DNA of 64,000 nucleotides, from assembly GCA_002382735.1 (NCBI GenBank), contig DFZN01000071.1, positions 1 to 64,000 on the forward strand, in the 5' to 3' direction. The stretch comes from a bacterium UBP11_UBA4055 (GTDB lineage: Bacteria; UBA4055). Positions 61,582 through 64,000 of this stretch are shown piece after piece (position 1 is the first letter of the stretch; the number at the start of each line of letters is the position of its first letter). A model generated the notes under the pieces. It made no database searches. It saw only the letters and a list, made by a program, of their open reading frames with translations, and was not told the DNA's origin. The translations under genes and the position numbers were made by a program.

Positions 61582-61950
61582 ATGAAAATCTATGTGGGAA
61601 ATCTGTCTTACAACACGACCGATGACGATCTTAAAGATGCATTTGAGAAATTCGGTACCGTAGAATCGGCAGTGGTAGTTAAAGACAAGATCGACGGGAG
61701 ATCTAAAGGATTCGGTTTCGTTGAGATGTCATCTGAATCCGAAGCTAAAGAAGCCATTGACGGTATGGACGGTCAGGAATTGAACGGCAGAGCTGTGAAA
61801 GTTAACGAATCCAAACCCAGACCGGAAGGCGACAGGGGATTTAGACCTCCGAGAAGCAATTTCGGCGGTAACAGAGGCGGAAGAGGCGGAGACAGTAACA
61901 GAGGCGGATTTGGCGGAGCCAACAGAGGCGGAAGAGGCGGAGACAGATAA
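61582..61950 (+). CDS. RRM RNA-binding protein with RGG-rich tail
   Basis: 122 residues from the ATG at 61582, with AGGAGAGG upstream. One RNA-recognition motif: RNP2 IYVGNLSY (3-10) and RNP1 KGFGFVEM. The tail has Arg/Gly repeats (NRGGRGGDSNRGG), like cyanobacterial and FCB cold-induced RNA-binding proteins. Likely an RNA chaperone, possibly induced by cold or stress. Monocistronic, with own terminator. Confidence 0.92.
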   Translation: MKIYVGNLSYNTTDDDLKDAFEKFGTVESAVVVKDKIDGRSKGFGFVEMSSESEAKEAIDGMDGQELNGRAVKVNESKPRPEGDRGFRPPRSNFGGNRGGRGGDSNRGGFGGANRGGRGGDR

Positions 61951-61977
61951 TCCCCGTTTGAAAATATTTTTTTAAAA

Positions 61978-62004
61978 AAATTAGGCGCTCCGTGCGCCTA
62001 ATTT
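61978..62004 (+). terminator. Terminator after the RRM gene
   Basis: 11-bp arms AAATTAGGCGC (61978-61988) and GCGCCTAATTT (61994-62004), loop TCCGT, a T-rich end; A-rich on the other side. Confidence 0.85.
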
Positions 62005-62028
62005 TATAATATAAATCTGGAATAAAAA

Positions 62029-63636
62029 ATGCTAAGGATCACTGATGTTATTTTAAAGACCGATCATTCTGCAGATGAGATAGGAACTGCAGTTTTGAAG
62101 AGGCTAAGGATCGTTAAAAAAAGATTGCTGTCAACTAAGGTAGTGAAGAGAAGTTATGACGCAAGAAATAAAGAGAATATACTGTTCGTTTATACTTTAG
62201 ATGTAGAGATAGAAAATGAGAAAGAGATCCTTGATAAGATCAAAACTTACAAAAAAATAAGCCTTGCGCCTGATACTGAATACCGGTTCAAAGCTAAAGC
62301 AAATTCACAGAATTTCAAAAGACCTGTAGTGATCGGTTCAGGGCCGTGCGGGCTGTTCTGTGCTCTGATACTTGCACAGGCAGGTTTTCGACCTCTTATA
62401 ATTGAAAGAGGTAAACCCGTCAAGGAAAGGAGCGCGGACACATTCGGATTCTGGCGGGGCGGTCATTTCGATCCCGCATCGAACATCCAGTTCGGCGAAG
62501 GCGGCGCCGGTACATTTTCCGACGGCAAGCTCAACACGCAGATAAGGGATACGGAAAATTACAGGATAAAAGTTCTAAATGAGCTTGCATCGGCAGGCGC
62601 GCCTGACGAGATCAGGTTCGTTTCAAAGCCGCACATCGGGACTTTCCGCCTCGTGAAGGTGGTAGAGAACATCCGGAACAAGATAATTGAGCTCGGCGGC
62701 GAGTATCTCTTTGAAACTCAGGTAACGGACCTGATGTCGGAAAACGGCGAAGTTACGGGACTTGTCCTGAGCAACGGCGGTACAATCGGGACGGACAGTG
62801 CCGTCCTCGCGATTGGCCACAGCGCCCGGGACACATTTGAAATGCTCCTGAACAGAGGCGTGACGATGGAACCCAAGCCGTTCTCGGTCGGGTTCAGGAT
62901 AGAGCACCCGCAGGAGCTGATAGACAGGGCGCGGCTGGGGAAATACGCGGGCGATGACAGGTTCGGAGCCGCGGATTATAAACTCGTACATCACTGTTCG
63001 AACGGCAGGAGCGTTTACACTTTCTGCATGTGCCCGGGCGGAAGGGTGGTCGCCGCCACTTCGGAAGAAGGCTGCGTAGTCACGAACGGCATGAGCCAGT
63101 ACCAGCGTAACGATGTGAACGCCAACAGTGCGATCGTAGTAGGGGTGAAGCCGTCCGATTTTTTCACGGGAGTGCCGGGCGGCGTCGAATTCCAGAGGGA
63201 TATTGAAAGAAAAACATTTCTGCTCGGCGGGGGAGATTACAAAGCTCCGACCCAGCTTGTCGGCGACTTTTTGAAAGGTGTTCCTTCAGCTTCTCAGGGC
63301 ACCGTCAAACCTTCATATCAGCCCGGAGTGAAATGGACAGAACTTTCATCGTTACTGCCTGAGTTCGCGATAAATGCGATCAGAGAAGCGATCCCTGAAT
63401 TCGCAAAGCAGATAAAAGGTTTTGATATGTACGATGCTGTTCTCACGGGATCCGAGACCAGAACTTCCTCGCCTGTAAGGATCGTCAGGGGAGATGACTT
63501 CCAGAGCGTCAGCGTAAGGGGGCTGTTCCCGGGCGGAGAAGGAGCAGGTTATGCGGGAGGGATAATGTCTGCCTCGATCGACGGTATAAAGATCGCCGAG
63601 GCTGTTTCGCTTCGTATAGTAAACGGGGACAGGTAA
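62029..63636 (+). CDS. FAD-dependent dehydrogenase, COG2509 type
   Basis: 535 residues. An N-terminal 90-residue alpha/beta domain precedes a flavoprotein fold with dinucleotide motif GSGPCG (103-108), IERGKPVKER, QFGEGGAGTFSDGKLNT, and a C-terminal GLFPGGEGAGYAGGI FAD segment. This matches the COG2509 uncharacterised FAD-dependent dehydrogenases found in many anaerobes. Substrate unknown. The HutD-family gene follows directly. GC is a little higher in the last 800 bp than elsewhere. Confidence 0.85.
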   Translation: MLRITDVILKTDHSADEIGTAVLKRLRIVKKRLLSTKVVKRSYDARNKENILFVYTLDVEIENEKEILDKIKTYKKISLAPDTEYRFKAKANSQNFKRPVVIGSGPCGLFCALILAQAGFRPLIIERGKPVKERSADTFGFWRGGHFDPASNIQFGEGGAGTFSDGKLNTQIRDTENYRIKVLNELASAGAPDEIRFVSKPHIGTFRLVKVVENIRNKIIELGGEYLFETQVTDLMSENGEVTGLVLSNGGTIGTDSAVLAIGHSARDTFEMLLNRGVTMEPKPFSVGFRIEHPQELIDRARLGKYAGDDRFGAADYKLVHHCSNGRSVYTFCMCPGGRVVAATSEEGCVVTNGMSQYQRNDVNANSAIVVGVKPSDFFTGVPGGVEFQRDIERKTFLLGGGDYKAPTQLVGDFLKGVPSASQGTVKPSYQPGVKWTELSSLLPEFAINAIREAIPEFAKQIKGFDMYDAVLTGSETRTSSPVRIVRGDDFQSVSVRGLFPGGEGAGYAGGIMSASIDGIKIAEAVSLRIVNGDR

Positions 63637-64000
63637 ATGGAATACAGAATAATCAAACCTGACGAATACAGAACAATGCCGTGGAAGAACGGAAAGGGTA
63701 TGACGACCGAACTTTTTGTCAAGAACTGTTCTGATTCGGACAAATACATTTACAGGCTGAGCATAGCGGGAGTTACCGAGAACGGTCAGTTCTCCGACTT
63801 TTCAGGTTACGACAGAAAGCTTATTATGCTCGAAGGCAACGGGGTCAGGCTTAAACATTCTGACGGGAAAAGCAGCAGCATCTTAACTACTTCTGATATA
63901 GCAGAATTTTCCGGAGATGAAGAGACTCATGCAGAGCTTGTAAACGGACCGATAAGAGATTTCAATGTCATGACTTTAAGAAAGAAGTGCAGCTCTTCTG
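63637..64000 (+). CDS. hutD: HutD/Ves family protein, partial (runs off the window)
   Basis: The first 121 residues are seen, starting directly after the dehydrogenase stop. TMPWKNGKGMTTEL, YRLSIAGVTENGQFSDFSGYDR and LIMLEGNGVRL are signatures of the HutD cupin family, and GPIRDFNVM continues it. HutD is thought to limit histidine-utilisation gene expression by binding an intermediate; Ves is a related protein. In this window it would pair functionally with the two ammonia-lyases 10 kb upstream, which is inference. Confidence 0.8.
   Translation, partial: MEYRIIKPDEYRTMPWKNGKGMTTELFVKNCSDSDKYIYRLSIAGVTENGQFSDFSGYDRKLIMLEGNGVRLKHSDGKSSSILTTSDIAEFSGDEETHAELVNGPIRDFNVMTLRKKCSSS

Overview
The window reads as one piece of chromosome from a Gram-negative, moderately AT-rich bacterium. 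Evidence for an outer membrane is an LptE-type lipoprotein, an LpxL/HtrB-type acyltransferase, outer-membrane beta-barrel proteins and several lipoproteins with clear lipoboxes. Other traits are a V-type ATPase proteolipid, a Crp/Fnr protein and a sigma-54 activator of the sort seen in the FCB group, split glycine decarboxylase (GcvPA), a KamA-type radical SAM enzyme and two histidine ammonia-lyase paralogues. I would guess a candidate phylum near Fibrobacterota, Cloacimonadota or Delongbacteria, but no rRNA or tRNA is present to settle it. Genes are tightly packed, often overlapping by 4 to 8 bases. Promoters are classic TTGACA-like / 16-17 / TATAAT-like, and GGAGG-type ribosome binding sites are common.

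Region by region. 1-0.7 kb: the end of a V-ATPase operon (atpK), then a palindrome-rich intergenic element and a terminator. 0.7-5.0 kb: a winged-helix/nucleotidyltransferase plus HEPN-like pair, the TldD/TldE protease pair and a cysteine-poor ArsC-like protein. 5.0-5.6 kb: a graveyard of truncated genes (secreted protein start, nucleotidyltransferase, RelE-like and HicB-like fragments). 5.6-10.5 kb: an MFS exporter, a sugar aminotransferase, an EF-G-like GTPase and a small cupin. 10.6-16.7 kb: two giant secreted beta-helix proteins that share an in-frame 54-bp module in four copies, preceded by a perfect Crp-type palindrome. 16.9-30.5 kb: one long + strand run, gltX, a type III restriction-modification pair that looks inserted, dCMP deaminase, dnaG, Crp/Fnr regulator, TPR and SPOR proteins, tmk, ctpA and an AMMECR1 protein. 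30.6-33.9 kb: thioredoxin/DsbD and a SPOR lipoprotein. 34.0-42.8 kb: a second + strand operon (outer membrane protein, gpmI, cytosolic histidine kinase, ribH, map, queH, an HTH-fused DNA methylase, nitroreductase, acetyltransferase). 42.8-45.6 kb: KamA family enzyme and MltB-like transglycosylase. 45.8-49.9 kb: pilT, gcvH, gcvPA, acyltransferase, rpmB. 50-53.5 kb: two histidine ammonia-lyases separated by a 370-bp gap that holds a strongly structured, riboswitch-like stretch and a 25-codon ORF. 53.5-59.2 kb: unfamiliar envelope proteins. 59.2-61.3 kb: sigma-54 activator, LptE and an adenosine-specific-kinase family protein. 61.5-64 kb: an RRM RNA-binding protein, a FAD dehydrogenase and the start of a HutD-family protein.

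The observations I rate highest are the structured element between the ammonia-lyases, a near-identical 5' leader shared by atpK and the first ammonia-lyase (which carries Ala-Cys-Gly instead of Ala-Ser-Gly in its MIO triad), the four-copy module in the beta-helix proteins, and the remnant toxin-antitoxin-like genes. I see no CRISPR array, no complete insertion sequence and no prophage.
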